Notes: generated by a model from the sequence alone, not told the origin. A DNA stretch of 64,000 nt from Duganella fentianensis (GCF_009857835.1 NZ_WWCL01000001.1:310001-374000); one strand, 5' to 3'. Shown: positions 35,554 through 44,871, counted from the first letter of the stretch. Numbers and translations: made by a program.

Positions 35554-36906
35554 ATGAGCGATACCCATTTTAGCCATACTCAGGACCAGTTGAAACAGCT
35601 TGCACAGGACGTGCTGGCCTATGCCCGCGAGCAGGGCGGCACCGATTGTGCCGTCGAAATCAGCGAAGGCAGCGGCCTGTCGGTGTCGGTGCGCAAGAGC
35701 AAAATCGAGACCATCGAGCAGAACCGGGACAAGGGCATGGGCGTCACTGTCTTCGTGGGCAAGCGCCGCGGCAATGCCAGCACTTCCGATTTCTCCGCCG
35801 CCTCGCTGAAGGCCACGGTGGAAGCGGCCTACAACATCGCCCGTTTCACGGCCGATGACGATTGCGCCGGTCTGGCCGATGCCGACCAGCTGGAAATGGC
35901 GCCGCGTGACCTGCAGCTGTACTACCCGTGGGATATCAGCACGGCTGACGCGGTAGCGCTGGCCCAGCGTGCCGAAGCGGCCGCGTTTGCCGTTGATGCG
36001 CGCGTAACCAATAGCGAAGGCGCCGGCGTGCACGTGCAGCAGTCGCACTTCGTCTCGGCCAATTCGCGCGGCTTCATCGGCGGTTATCCGTATTCGCGCC
36101 ACACCCTGTCGGTAGCGCCGATTGCCGGCAAGGGCGCGAATATGCAGCGCGACGACTGGTACTCGTCGGTGCGCGATGCGCGCCTGATGTCTTCGCCGGA
36201 AGCCATAGGCCGCTACGCTGCCGAGCGCGCGCTGGCACGCCTGAATGCACGCAGCATCGATACCCGTACCTGCCCTGTACTGTTCGAAGCACCGCTGGCC
36301 GCTGGTCTGCTGGGTGCCTTCGTGCAGGCTACGTCGGGTGGTGCGCTGTACCGCAAATCCAGCTTCCTGCTCGATTCGCTGGGCAAGCAGGTACTGCCCA
36401 AGCATATCCAGATCACGGAAGACCCGCACATTATCGGCGGCGTCGGCTCGGCGCCGTTCGACGAAGAAGGCGTGCGTACCCACAAGCGCGATGTGGTCAA
36501 GGATGGTGTGGTGCAGGGCTACTTCCTGTCCACCTACTCGGCCCGCAAGCTGGGCATGCAGACCACCGGCAATGCCGGCGGCTCGCACAATCTGGCGCTG
36601 ACCTCCTCGCTGACGCAGGATGGCGACGACTTCGCCGGCATGCTGCGCAAGATGGGCACGGGCCTGCTGGTGACGGAACTGATGGGGCAGGGCACCAACT
36701 ACGTGACGGGCGACTATTCGCGCGGCGCTTCCGGCTTCTGGGTCGAGAATGGCGTGATCCAGTATCCCGTCGAAGAAATCACCATCGCCGGCAATATGAA
36801 AGACATGCTGGCGCAGATCGTCGCCGTCGGTAACGACGTGCTGGTACGCGGCACCAAGCAGACCGGCTCCATCCTGATCGAGAACATGGTGGTGGCCGGC
36901 AGCTAG
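35554..36906 (+). CDS. pmbA: Metalloprotease PmbA/TldE subunit
   Basis: A 450-residue member of the U62 family. TldD/TldE pairs degrade unfolded peptides and mature peptides such as microcin B17 and pyrroloquinoline-type precursors; TldE (PmbA) is the non-catalytic partner. The VSVRKSKIETIEQNRDKGMGVTVFVGKRRG start and the C-terminal GNMKDMLAQIVAVGNDV...GSILIENMVVAGS are characteristic. The ATG at 35554 gives the normal N-terminus. TldD is not in the window. Divergent from darP, the usual arrangement. Confidence 0.94.
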   Translation: MSDTHFSHTQDQLKQLAQDVLAYAREQGGTDCAVEISEGSGLSVSVRKSKIETIEQNRDKGMGVTVFVGKRRGNASTSDFSAASLKATVEAAYNIARFTADDDCAGLADADQLEMAPRDLQLYYPWDISTADAVALAQRAEAAAFAVDARVTNSEGAGVHVQQSHFVSANSRGFIGGYPYSRHTLSVAPIAGKGANMQRDDWYSSVRDARLMSSPEAIGRYAAERALARLNARSIDTRTCPVLFEAPLAAGLLGAFVQATSGGALYRKSSFLLDSLGKQVLPKHIQITEDPHIIGGVGSAPFDEEGVRTHKRDVVKDGVVQGYFLSTYSARKLGMQTTGNAGGSHNLALTSSLTQDGDDFAGMLRKMGTGLLVTELMGQGTNYVTGDYSRGASGFWVENGVIQYPVEEITIAGNMKDMLAQIVAVGNDVLVRGTKQTGSILIENMVVAGS

Positions 36907-36949
36907 GCTGCCGTTCAGCGAGTATAAGTCCCTGCGCTGCCGGAGCTTG

Positions 36950-37155
36950 TCAGGCCGGTGGTGCGAGTACGTTGATCACATTACCAGTGCCATCAATCTG
37001 ATACGGTATCCGTACCTTGTTTGCGCCAAAGTCGCGGGGATTGCGAGTGACCACAGTCAGGCCCTGAACGTCGGCAGTCGCGCCTATTCTATGACTGCTT
37101 CCGGTATGCCGTTCAGCACATCGATCAGTATGTTGGAATCGATCGCGGCTTTCAA
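36950..37155 (-). pseudogene. VapC-type PIN toxin remnant
   Basis: A TTG at 37155 overlaps the antitoxin stop (TTGA) and starts LKAAIDSNILIDVLNG, a standard PIN-domain N-terminus with the first catalytic Asp. The frame stops after 23 codons at 37084. In another frame the C-terminus of a PIN domain follows at once: GATADVQGLTVVTRNPRDF, ending at 36950. About half the expected 130-residue protein, including the central acidic residues, is missing. This reads as an internal deletion with frameshift, so the toxin should be dead. Confidence 0.8.
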
Positions 37156-37361
37156 TCCTGACGCCGCAATTCTTCTTGATACGCCAGCCCATCACTAGGA
37201 ATGTCGGTTCGTCCTTTCCATAGCCCGAACATCAACATTAGCGCATCAATGCGTCTCTGACGAGCCGGGTCCTGATGCGCAGCAAACTTCAGTAAATCGC
37301 GGACGCTGCTTTCTCGGGGAGCATATTCCCGTTCGACTAGGGTTTTTGCTAGTGTTGCCAT
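37152..37361 (-). CDS. VapB-type antitoxin, partner toxin decayed
   Basis: A 69-residue protein, MATLAKTLVEREYAPRESS..., with a C-terminal FGLWKGRTDIPSDGLAYQEELR segment of the kind that wraps a VapC toxin. The ATG at 37361 has a GAGG site five bases upstream. The antitoxin frame is intact although the toxin frame beside it is broken. Local base use is less GC-rich than in neighbouring genes, fitting acquisition by transfer. Confidence 0.72.
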   Translation of the reverse strand: MATLAKTLVEREYAPRESSVRDLLKFAAHQDPARQRRIDALMLMFGLWKGRTDIPSDGLAYQEELRRQD

Positions 37362-37444
37362 CACTGCCTCGTGTAGTCAGAAATAGAAATCTACGGAGTT
37401 CAGCTTAGCACTTTAGCGGGGAATCGGTGCTTGGACTTGATGCG

Positions 37445-37476
37445 TATCAGGGCAGCGCAGACACGCTGCCCTGATA
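37445..37476. terminator. Strong hairpin after the M14 carboxypeptidase gene
   Basis: TATCAGGGCAGCG-CAGACA-CGCTGCCCTGATA is a perfect 13-bp stem with a 6-base loop, 31 bases after the M14 stop on the minus strand. No U-run follows, but the stem is long enough to act as terminator or transcript end stabiliser. Confidence 0.6.
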
Positions 37477-37506
37477 GTGCGGTCAGTGAATTGACCGGCG
37501 CGGAGA

Positions 37507-38637
37507 TTACTGCTGGGCCAGCAGCGATTGCAGCACTGGCTGCAGCACGGCTTTACCCAGTTCGGCGCTGCGGGCGCCATTCCAGCCCGTTTCCGGATCC
37601 GGATCGTTGGCGTTGTCCTTGAACGGCATTTCCAGCGTCAGCGACAGGCAGCCGAAGGCATGGGTGATGTGCGGCGAACCCATGGTCAGCGTCTCTGGCG
37701 TGTAGGGCGTTTCGCCGTAGCCGTATTCGTCCTGGAAGTCCGGGCTGGCGATCAGGAAGTTATCGATGAAGTACTGCTGCGCTTCGGCCTGATCCGGCGT
37801 GAAGTCAGGCAGCGATTCGCTACCGGCCACGAACACGTAAGGCAGACCTTCGTCGCCGTGCACGTCGAGGCACAGGTCGCAGCCGATTTCCAGCATCTTG
37901 TTCTTGACCAGGAAGACTTCAGGGCTGCGCTCCATGGTCGGGTTAAGCCATTCGCGGTTCAGATTGGCGCCCGCTGCATTGGTGCGCAGGTTGCCGCGCA
38001 CCGAGCCATCCGGATTCATATTCGGCACCACGTAGAACACGGCTTCCTTCAGACACTGGCGGCCGAACGGGTTGGCCGGATCGAGCAGCGCTTCGACCAT
38101 GCCTTCCACGAACCACTCAGCCATGGTTTCACCGGGGTGCTGACGGGCGATAACCCATACCTTCTGCTGCGCTTCCGGATCGCCGATTACCAGCATGTTC
38201 AGGTCGTGACCGTCGATGGTGCTGCCCAGATCGACCAGCTGCACCAGCGGCGACAGCTGGGCATTATCCAGCAGGGCCAGATGGCGTTCCCACGAATACG
38301 GCTCGAAGTAGGCGTAGTAGACGCTGTCGTATTCCGGCGTATGCTCGACCGTCATCACCTTGCCGTCGTAGCGGGTCGGTACGCGGAACCAGTTCTCGCG
38401 GTCGTAGCTGGCCACGGCCTGATAGTCCTTCCAGCCGTCCGGATAGGCGGCGCTACCGGCGTTGAGGAAGTTCATGGTCAGTGGCGTGGCTTTGCCACCC
38501 TGCACGCGGAAGTAGAACCACTGGGTGATGTCGGCGTGCGAGTCCTTGCGGATGTTCAGGTCGATATGGGCCGGATCGTCGGCGCGGATCACTTCGATGG
38601 CACCAGCGTCGAACTGGTGGCTGATTTTGATAGGCAT
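37507..38637 (-). CDS. M14-family zinc carboxypeptidase
   Basis: A 376-residue cytoplasmic carboxypeptidase of the M14 cytosolic-carboxypeptidase-like type. An N-terminal beta domain (ITQWFYFRVQGG...) precedes the catalytic domain, where zinc ligands are in RQHPGETMAEW (near residue 165) and CLDVHGDEG, with NPDGSVRGNLRTNAAGANLNREW binding the C-terminal carboxylate. Relatives remove terminal glutamate or other residues; the substrate here is unknown. The ATG at 38637 is chosen because homology begins there, although the frame is open to 38928. Divergent from the TRAP binding protein. Confidence 0.9.
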   Translation of the reverse strand: MPIKISHQFDAGAIEVIRADDPAHIDLNIRKDSHADITQWFYFRVQGGKATPLTMNFLNAGSAAYPDGWKDYQAVASYDRENWFRVPTRYDGKVMTVEHTPEYDSVYYAYFEPYSWERHLALLDNAQLSPLVQLVDLGSTIDGHDLNMLVIGDPEAQQKVWVIARQHPGETMAEWFVEGMVEALLDPANPFGRQCLKEAVFYVVPNMNPDGSVRGNLRTNAAGANLNREWLNPTMERSPEVFLVKNKMLEIGCDLCLDVHGDEGLPYVFVAGSESLPDFTPDQAEAQQYFIDNFLIASPDFQDEYGYGETPYTPETLTMGSPHITHAFGCLSLTLEMPFKDNANDPDPETGWNGARSAELGKAVLQPVLQSLLAQQ

Positions 38638-38791
38638 GGCGGAATCCCGTAAATTCTGTGTTTGTCGTGTGCACTTGTGGCGCAGTGCCGACATGATACA
38701 GGGTTGCGCCGCACTGGTGCCGTTTCTGCGATTGCCAGCCCAGACAACTGGTTCTACACTGGGCAGCCAAACTACCCCACAGGAGAACTGC

Positions 38792-39877
38792 ATGCAACGT
38801 CGTTCCTTCCTCAAGCATGGCACGCTGGCTGCCGGCGCCGCCACTGTCGCTGCCCCCGTACTGGCGCAGGGCGGTCCCGCCATCAGCTGGCGTCTCGCTT
38901 CCAGCTTCCCGAAAACCCTGGACACCATTTACGGCTCGGCCGAGCGCTTCACCAGGCGCGTGGCGGAATTGACGGGCGGCAAGTTCGTCATCCGCCAGTT
39001 CGCTGCCGGCGAGATCGTGCCCGGGCTGCAGGTGATGGATGCCGTACAGGCAGGAACGGTGGAAATCGGCCATACGGCCTCCTACTACTATTTCGGCAAA
39101 GACCCCACGTTTGCTTTCGATTGCGCCGTACCGTTCGGCCTGACCTCGCGCCAGCAGACGGCATGGGTCGATCAGGGCGGCGGGCGCGAACTGCTGCGTG
39201 ATTTCTTCAAAGGCCATGGCCTGATCAATCTGATGGCCGGTAACACGGGCACCCAGATGGGTGGCTGGTTCCGCAAGGAGATCAAAACGGTGGCCGACCT
39301 GAAAGGGCTGAAGTTCCGCATCGCCGGTTTTGCCGGCCGTACCATGGAGCGCATGGGTGTGGTGCCGCAGCAGATCCCCGGTGGCGATGTGTATGCGGCG
39401 CTGGAAAAAGGCACCATCGATGCAGCCGAGTGGGTAGGGCCGTACGACGATGAAAAACTGGGGCTGGTGAAAGTGGCGCCGCACTACTACGCGCCGGGCT
39501 GGTGGGAGGCGGGGCCGCAGCTGTCGCTGTACGTGAACATCAAGGAGTGGGAAAAGCTGCCCAAGGAGTACAAGGCGGCCATCGAAGCGGCCAGCTTCGA
39601 GTGCCACGTGGCGATGCAGGCCGAATACGATGCGCGCAATCCGGCAGCGCTGGCACGGCTGATCAAGAACGGTGCCAAGCTGCACACCTTCTCCAAAGAG
39701 ATCATGGATGCGTCGTTCAAGCACGCCACCGACATCATGGAAGAAGAAGCAGGGCGTAATGCCGCCTTCCGCAAGATCTACGAGCCGTGGAAGAGGTTCC
39801 GCAATGACCAGAACCAGTGGGCTTCGGTGGCGGAAGCGCCGATGCAGAACTTCCTGATCAGCGCCGGCCGCAAGTAG
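38792..39877 (+). CDS. TRAP transporter substrate-binding protein (DctP/TakP-like)
   Basis: A 361-residue periplasmic solute-binding protein. The N-terminus MQRRSFLKHGTLAAGAATVAAPVLAQ has the twin-arginine RRSFLK export motif. The conserved Arg in LKGLKFRIAGFAG and DAAEWVGPYDD place it with TakP/FcbT1-type binding proteins for 2-oxo acids or aromatic acids. No permease gene is adjacent; dctQ and dctM genes lie 16 kb away on the other strand. An AGGAG site precedes the ATG. Confidence 0.9.
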   Translation: MQRRSFLKHGTLAAGAATVAAPVLAQGGPAISWRLASSFPKTLDTIYGSAERFTRRVAELTGGKFVIRQFAAGEIVPGLQVMDAVQAGTVEIGHTASYYYFGKDPTFAFDCAVPFGLTSRQQTAWVDQGGGRELLRDFFKGHGLINLMAGNTGTQMGGWFRKEIKTVADLKGLKFRIAGFAGRTMERMGVVPQQIPGGDVYAALEKGTIDAAEWVGPYDDEKLGLVKVAPHYYAPGWWEAGPQLSLYVNIKEWEKLPKEYKAAIEAASFECHVAMQAEYDARNPAALARLIKNGAKLHTFSKEIMDASFKHATDIMEEEAGRNAAFRKIYEPWKRFRNDQNQWASVAEAPMQNFLISAGRK

Positions 39878-39897
39878 GCGGCTTCGCTGCTGCCGCC
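39877..39897. terminator. Hairpin between TRAP binding protein and paaX
   Basis: GGCGGC-TTCGCTGCT-GCCGCC is a 6-bp stem with a 9-base loop beginning at the stop codon of the binding-protein gene. Convergent position; no T-run. Confidence 0.35.
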
Positions 39898-39958
39898 CGC
39901 AGTTCGTGACCACCTGCCCACCGCGCGCGGCACGGCAGGCTGTCGGTCGCTGGGCTAG

Positions 39959-40879
39959 CTAGTTCAGACCGCCGAAGCGCTCGAAATAGGCTGCGGCGGC
40001 CGCAGGGGCTGCCGCATCTTCCTTCTGCAGGGCGGCATCGATATGCTGCTCGGCCGCGCCCTGCACGGCCAGATAGATTTCCCGCGCCAGTTCGTAAGCC
40101 TGGCTGCCCGGCCATGGCGCCGGCAGCAGTTCCAGCGGCAGTTGCGGATCATGCAGCTGCACGCGCCGGTAGGCGTGGATCACCAGCGTACGCATGACGA
40201 AAGCCTGCTCCGGGGTGAACTCGATGGCCGGGTGCTGCAGCATGGCCGCCAGCGGCGCAAAGCGGCTGATGAAGTGGCGATAGGCGCCCGCCACTTCGCT
40301 CAGATCCCAGCCGCTGGCCAGCAAATCCGTCAGCGGGCGGGCGCACACCTGCCGCAGCGCCTTGCCCTGCACCACAAACACCTTGCCGGCGATGCCCAGC
40401 CGCTGCAGCAGCTCGTCCAGCACCACGGCTTCTGCCGCCGGATGGCCCATGATGCCGGGCGCAATCGCGCCATAGCCTTCCCACAGCAGTTCCTTGCGCA
40501 GCGCGCTGCGTTCGGCCGCGTTGAGCGCACCATCGCCATTGATCACCAGCGTCCAGCTGCCATCCCAGCGGTGCGTCAGCGGGGCGTAGATGCGGCGGTA
40601 AGCGTGGATGAAGCGCTGCATGGCCGGCGCCGTGATGGCATAGGAACTGCGGCGGCCATCGCGCTGGGCACCCAGCCAGCCTTCCTGCGCCAGCCGGAAC
40701 ACGGAAGTACGCAGCAGACGGTCGTTGACGCCGAACGGGGCCAGCAACTCGATCAGGCTGCCAAGCCAGACCATGCCGCCATGGGGCACGATGCTGTCGC
40801 CGAAGATGGTCACCACCAGCGATTTCGAGCGCGGCGGTTCGGTGGCGAGGAAGTCGTCTATCCAGTCTTGGCAATCCAT
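39959..40879 (-). CDS. paaX: Phenylacetate catabolon repressor PaaX
   Basis: A 306-residue transcriptional repressor with an N-terminal winged helix (SLIELLAPFGVNDRLLRTSVFRLAQEGWL) and the PaaX middle and C-terminal domains (YAPLTHRWDGSWTLVI, then LLASGWDLSEVAGAYRHFISRF). In E. coli PaaX represses paa promoters and is released by phenylacetyl-CoA. It is transcribed divergently from paaA, with a 192-base AT-rich intergenic region holding two palindromes, consistent with local control. Confidence 0.93.
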   Translation of the reverse strand: MDCQDWIDDFLATEPPRSKSLVVTIFGDSIVPHGGMVWLGSLIELLAPFGVNDRLLRTSVFRLAQEGWLGAQRDGRRSSYAITAPAMQRFIHAYRRIYAPLTHRWDGSWTLVINGDGALNAAERSALRKELLWEGYGAIAPGIMGHPAAEAVVLDELLQRLGIAGKVFVVQGKALRQVCARPLTDLLASGWDLSEVAGAYRHFISRFAPLAAMLQHPAIEFTPEQAFVMRTLVIHAYRRVQLHDPQLPLELLPAPWPGSQAYELAREIYLAVQGAAEQHIDAALQKEDAAAPAAAAAYFERFGGLN

Positions 40880-41014
40880 GGCAGTTTGGTTCTAGCGGGT
40901 GGGTGCGGAAAAAAGCAGCAGTTTACTGGTCCTGCGGCGGGCTGCTGAAATTATTTCATAAGCTTGCCGATAGGATACATGAAAATGATTTGAGTCAAAA
41001 AAATCGTAGTCATG

Positions 41015-41024
41015 CAAATATTTG
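41015..41024. promoter_or_regulatory. Palindrome CAAATATTTG upstream of paaA
   Basis: A perfect 10-base palindrome in the AT-rich paaX-paaA intergenic region. It lies eight bases before a second, longer palindrome and could be a binding half of the control region. No regulator can be assigned from sequence. Confidence 0.35.
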
Positions 41025-41031
41025 TATCGTA

Positions 41032-41045
41032 TTATGGCGCCATAA
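41032..41045. promoter_or_regulatory. Palindrome TTATGGCGCCATAA upstream of paaA
   Basis: A perfect 14-base palindrome 26 bases before the paaA ATG, near the expected transcription start. It is a good candidate operator of the paa operon. It does not look like the E. coli PaaX consensus I remember, so the binding protein is open. Confidence 0.5.
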
Positions 41046-41071
41046 ATTATTAGAATTATCTGGAGACAGCC

Positions 41072-42046
41072 ATGTACGCACAAATGGTGGAGACTGGCTT
41101 GAACGCCGTCCGCTCGGCCGAGGATATGGCCGACGACGAACGTGCGTTTCAGGCGCGTATCGATGCCGGCATCAAGATCGAGGCCAAGGACTGGATGCCC
41201 GAGGCCTACCGCAAAACCCTGATCCGGCAGATTTCGCAGCACGCCCACTCGGAAATCGTCGGTCAGCTACCGGAGGGGAACTGGGTGACGCGCGCGCCTA
41301 CGCTCAAGCGCAAATCCATCCTGCTGGCCAAGATACAGGACGAGGCAGGCCACGGCCTGTACCTGTACAGCGCCGCCGAAACGCTGGGTGTCTCGCGCGA
41401 CGAGCTGCTGGAGGCCCTGCACAGCGGCAAAGCCAAGTATTCCAGCATCTTCAACTACCCCACGCTGTCGTGGGCCGACATGGGCGCCATCGGCTGGCTT
41501 GTCGATGGCTCGGCCATCATCAACCAGATTCCCTTGTGCCGCTGCTCGTATGGCCCGTATTCGCGCGCCATGATCCGCGTCTGCAAGGAAGAATCCTTCC
41601 ACGCCCGTCAGGGCTACGACATCATGCTGGCGCTGGCACGCGGCACGCCCGAGCAGAAAGCCATGGCGCAGGATGCGCTGAACCGCTGGTGGTGGCCGTC
41701 GCTGATGATGTTCGGTCCGTCCGATGCTGATTCCGTCAACAGCGCGCAGTCGAGCAAATGGCGCATCAAGCTGTTCTCCAATGACGAACTGCGCCAGCGC
41801 ATGGTGGACCAGACCGTGCCGCAGGCCGAATATCTGGGCCTGACCATACCCGACCCCAAGCTGAAATTCAACGCCGAAACAGGCCACTACGAATTCGGCG
41901 AGATCGACTGGGCCGAATTCCACAGCGTCCTGAAGGGCAACGGCCCGTGCAACCGCGAGCGCCTGCGCACCCGTGTCACGGCATGGGAAGAGGGCGAGTG
42001 GTTCCGCGATGCGCTGCAAGCCTACGCCGACAAGCACGCAAAATAA
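41072..42046 (+). CDS. paaA: Phenylacetyl-CoA 1,2-epoxidase subunit PaaA
   Basis: The 324-residue catalytic subunit of the diiron monooxygenase that epoxidises the ring of phenylacetyl-CoA. Ferritin-like iron ligands are visible in [13 protein letters not shown] and [13 protein letters not shown]. Length and sequence match PaaA. The start has GGAGACAGCC just upstream. First gene of the catabolic operon, 71 bases before paaB. Confidence 0.97.
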   Translation: MYAQMVETGLNAVRSAEDMADDERAFQARIDAGIKIEAKDWMPEAYRKTLIRQISQHAHSEIVGQLPEGNWVTRAPTLKRKSILLAKIQDEAGHGLYLYSAAETLGVSRDELLEALHSGKAKYSSIFNYPTLSWADMGAIGWLVDGSAIINQIPLCRCSYGPYSRAMIRVCKEESFHARQGYDIMLALARGTPEQKAMAQDALNRWWWPSLMMFGPSDADSVNSAQSSKWRIKLFSNDELRQRMVDQTVPQAEYLGLTIPDPKLKFNAETGHYEFGEIDWAEFHSVLKGNGPCNRERLRTRVTAWEEGEWFRDALQAYADKHAK

Positions 42047-42117
42047 GCCAGCCATAGTGCGGCATGCCGCAGACCGCAGCGCGAGCGCGGCACACACAAA
42101 GATAATTGGAGACCAAG

Positions 42118-42402
42118 ATGAGCAAACAATGGCCACTGTGGGAAGTATTCATCCGCAGCCAGCACGGGCTGGCACACAAGCACGTAGGCAGCCTGCACGC
42201 ACCGGATGCGGAAATGGCCGTCAACAATGCACGCGATGTGTACACGCGGCGCAATGAAGGCGTGAGTATCTGGGTAGTGCGTGCGGCCGATATCGTGGCC
42301 AGCAGCCCGGCCGATAAAGGCGCCCTGTTCGACCCTGCCAACAGCAAGGTGTATCGCCACCCGACCTTCTTCCCTATGCCGGAAGAAGTGAAGAATCTGT
42401 AA
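42118..42402 (+). CDS. paaB: Phenylacetyl-CoA epoxidase subunit PaaB
   Basis: A 94-residue small subunit of the epoxidase that bridges the PaaAC heterodimers. WPLWEVFIRSQHGLAHKHVGSLHA is the family signature at the N-terminus. The ATG at 42118 has a GGAG site six bases away and matches the usual length of about 95; an upstream in-frame ATG at 42106 overlaps that ribosome site. Confidence 0.96.
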   Translation: MSKQWPLWEVFIRSQHGLAHKHVGSLHAPDAEMAVNNARDVYTRRNEGVSIWVVRAADIVASSPADKGALFDPANSKVYRHPTFFPMPEEVKNL

Positions 42403-42414
42403 GCGGAGCCCAGC

Positions 42415-43173
42415 GTGGATAAGCACAACACCTTCGAATACCTGCTGCGCCTCGGTGACAATGCGCTGATCCTGAGCCAGCGCCTGTCGCAACTGTGTGG
42501 CAAAGGCCCGGCCATGGAAGAGGATATGGCGCTCACCAACGTGGCGCTGGACCTGCTGGGCCAGACCCGTTTGTGGTACAGCTATGCTGGCGAACTGGAA
42601 GGCGCAGGGCGCGATGAAGATGCGCTGGCCTTCCGTCGCGATGCTCACGAATTCCGCAACTGCCTGCTGCTGGAACAGCCCAACGGCAATTACGCCGACA
42701 CCATGGTGCGCCAGTTCTACTTCGATACCTGGCACTACTTCCTGATTGAAGGCCTGACCCGCAGCAGCGATGCCCGCATTGCCGCGATTGCGGAGAAGTC
42801 GCTGAAGGAAGTCAGCTACCACCTGCGCCGCAGCGGTGATCTGATCGTGCGTCTTGGCGACGGCACGGAGTTCAGCCATGCGCGCACGCAGACGGCCGTC
42901 GAAGCGCTGTGGATGTATAGCGGCGAGATGTTCGCCTACGATGGACTGGATCAGGCCATGGTGGCCGCCGGCATCGCGCCGGATGGTGCCGAATTGCGCA
43001 GCCACTGGCTGGCGCATGTCGGGTCGATTTTCAAAGAGGCGACGCTGACCATGCCACCGGCCGATGCATGGATGCAGAGCGGCGGCAAACAAGGCCGCCA
43101 TAGCGAGCATCTGGGTTATGTGCTGGCAGAGATGCAGTTCCTGCAGCGCGCCTATCCGGGCGCAACGTGGTAA
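42415..43173 (+). CDS. paaC: Phenylacetyl-CoA epoxidase subunit PaaC
   Basis: A 252-residue structural subunit, homologous to PaaA but without a complete diiron site. LRLGDNALILSQRLSQLCGKGP and DTWHYFLIEGL are typical. The start is GTG, with a GGAG site overlapping the end of paaB, 12 bases away. It forms the stable core of the complex with PaaA. Confidence 0.96.
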   Translation: MDKHNTFEYLLRLGDNALILSQRLSQLCGKGPAMEEDMALTNVALDLLGQTRLWYSYAGELEGAGRDEDALAFRRDAHEFRNCLLLEQPNGNYADTMVRQFYFDTWHYFLIEGLTRSSDARIAAIAEKSLKEVSYHLRRSGDLIVRLGDGTEFSHARTQTAVEALWMYSGEMFAYDGLDQAMVAAGIAPDGAELRSHWLAHVGSIFKEATLTMPPADAWMQSGGKQGRHSEHLGYVLAEMQFLQRAYPGATW

Positions 43174-43183
43174 GGGTGGCACC

Positions 43184-43759
43184 ATGAACGCCGGCCCAAG
43201 CAATATGGACAGCATAGACAGCTTGGCCAGCTTCACGCCAGCACAGGTGTGGCAATGGCTGGGCGAAGTGGCCGATCCGGAAATCCCTGTGATTTCCATC
43301 GTCGATCTGGGCATCGTGCGCGATGTGCAGGTCAGCGCCGATGCCGTCTGCACGGTGGTGATTACGCCCACCTATTCGGGCTGCCCGGCCATGCAGGTGA
43401 TCGCCGATGCCGTCACCGAAGCCCTGCGCGCGCATGGCGTGCAGCAGATCGAACTGCGCAACCAGCTCTCGCCAGCATGGACTACGGACTGGATGAGCGC
43501 CAGCGGCAAGGCTGCGCTGCGCGGCTACGGCATCGCGCCGCCGGCACAGCAGGTGATCGACATCAGCGGTCTGCAACGTCATGCGCACGGTTCTGCGCAC
43601 GCGGCCATTTCGCGCAGCGTGCCGGCGCCGCAGGTCGAGTGCCCGCACTGCGGGTCAGTGCACACCACGCTGACCAGCCAGTTCGGCTCCACGCCCTGCA
43701 AAGCGCTCTACAAATGTCTGGACTGCCACGAGCCGTTTGACTACTTCAAGTGCCATTAA
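43184..43759 (+). CDS. paaD: Phenylacetyl-CoA epoxidase assembly protein PaaD
   Basis: A 191-residue protein: an N-terminal MIP18/DUF59-type domain (WLGEVADPEIPVISIVDLGIVRDV, YSGCPAMQVI) and a C-terminal four-cysteine zinc-ribbon (CPHCG, then CKALYKCLDCHEPF). PaaD is needed for epoxidase activity, probably in iron-sulphur or diiron maturation. The ATG at 43184 follows paaC by 10 bases. Confidence 0.95.
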   Translation: MNAGPSNMDSIDSLASFTPAQVWQWLGEVADPEIPVISIVDLGIVRDVQVSADAVCTVVITPTYSGCPAMQVIADAVTEALRAHGVQQIELRNQLSPAWTTDWMSASGKAALRGYGIAPPAQQVIDISGLQRHAHGSAHAAISRSVPAPQVECPHCGSVHTTLTSQFGSTPCKALYKCLDCHEPFDYFKCH

Positions 43760-43772
43760 CAATTACAACATC

Positions 43773-44843
43773 ATGAGCCAATTCCATACCCTGAACGTTG
43801 CCAAGGTTAGCCACGAAACGCGCGATACCATCGCCGTCACCTTTGCCGTGCCGCCGGCCTTGAAGCAGGAATTCCAGTACCAGCAGGGCCAGCACCTGAC
43901 CCTGCGCACCCATATCAACGGCGAGGAAGTACGCCGTTCCTATTCCATCTGCGCCAGCGTGCAGGAAGATACGCTGCGCGTGGCCATCAAGCGCATACAG
44001 GGCGGGCTGTTTTCCGGCTGGGCGCATGATGCCCTGCAGCCGGGTGTGGCGTTGGACGTCATGCCGCCCATGGGCCACTTCAACCTGCCGCTCGATCCGG
44101 CCAGCCGCAAGCACTATCTGGCCGTAGCCGCGGGTAGCGGCATCACGCCCATCCTCTCCATCATCAAGACCACGCTGGAGACGGAGCCGCATAGCAGTTT
44201 CACGCTGTTTTACGGCAACCGCGCTTCCTCTTCCGTGATCTTCAAGGAAGAACTGGCGGAACTGAAAGACAGCTATCTGGAGCGACTGACGCTGGCCTAT
44301 GTCATGAGCCGCGAGCAGCAGGACATAGAACTGTTCAATGGCCGCATCACCGGCGAGAAGTGCAAGCAGCTGCTGCAGCACTGGGTCAAAGTAGAAGATC
44401 TGGACGCCGCCTTCATCTGCGGGCCGGAAGACATGATGCTGGGAGTTTCGGCAGCATTGCAGGACGCCGGCATGAGCAAGGCGCAGATCAAGTTCGAACT
44501 GTTCGCCACCAGTACCGCCCGCCATAGTCATCGCAGCGAGCATGCGGCTGAGCGCCACGCCACGCAGGTCACCGTCATCATGGATGGCAATGCCAGCACT
44601 TTCTCCATGAATCAGGATCAGGAGTCCTTGCTCGATGCCGGCCTGCGCGCAGGGCTCGATATGCGCTACTCCTGCAAAGGTGGCGTATGCTCTACCTGCC
44701 GCTGCAAGCTGGTCGAAGGCAAGGTGGATATGGATGTGAACTACGCGCTGGAAGACTATGAAATCGCCCGTGGCTTTGTGCTGAGCTGCCAGAGCTTCCC
44801 CGTGAGCGACAAAGTAGTGATCGATTTCGATCAGGCCGAATAA
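43773..44843 (+). CDS. paaE: Phenylacetyl-CoA epoxidase reductase PaaE
   Basis: A 356-residue reductase delivering NADPH electrons to PaaA. Order of domains: FAD-binding (RRSYSICASV), NAD(P)-binding (AAGSGITPILSII) and a C-terminal plant-type 2Fe-2S ferredoxin (SCKGGVCSTCRCK plus a distant Cys in LSCQSFP). The frame is open from 43737, overlapping paaD, but the ATG at 43773 starts the conserved sequence. Confidence 0.96.
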   Translation: MSQFHTLNVAKVSHETRDTIAVTFAVPPALKQEFQYQQGQHLTLRTHINGEEVRRSYSICASVQEDTLRVAIKRIQGGLFSGWAHDALQPGVALDVMPPMGHFNLPLDPASRKHYLAVAAGSGITPILSIIKTTLETEPHSSFTLFYGNRASSSVIFKEELAELKDSYLERLTLAYVMSREQQDIELFNGRITGEKCKQLLQHWVKVEDLDAAFICGPEDMMLGVSAALQDAGMSKAQIKFELFATSTARHSHRSEHAAERHATQVTVIMDGNASTFSMNQDQESLLDAGLRAGLDMRYSCKGGVCSTCRCKLVEGKVDMDVNYALEDYEIARGFVLSCQSFPVSDKVVIDFDQAE

Positions 44844-44871
44844 ATCACGCTGAAACATTCAGGGAGACAGC

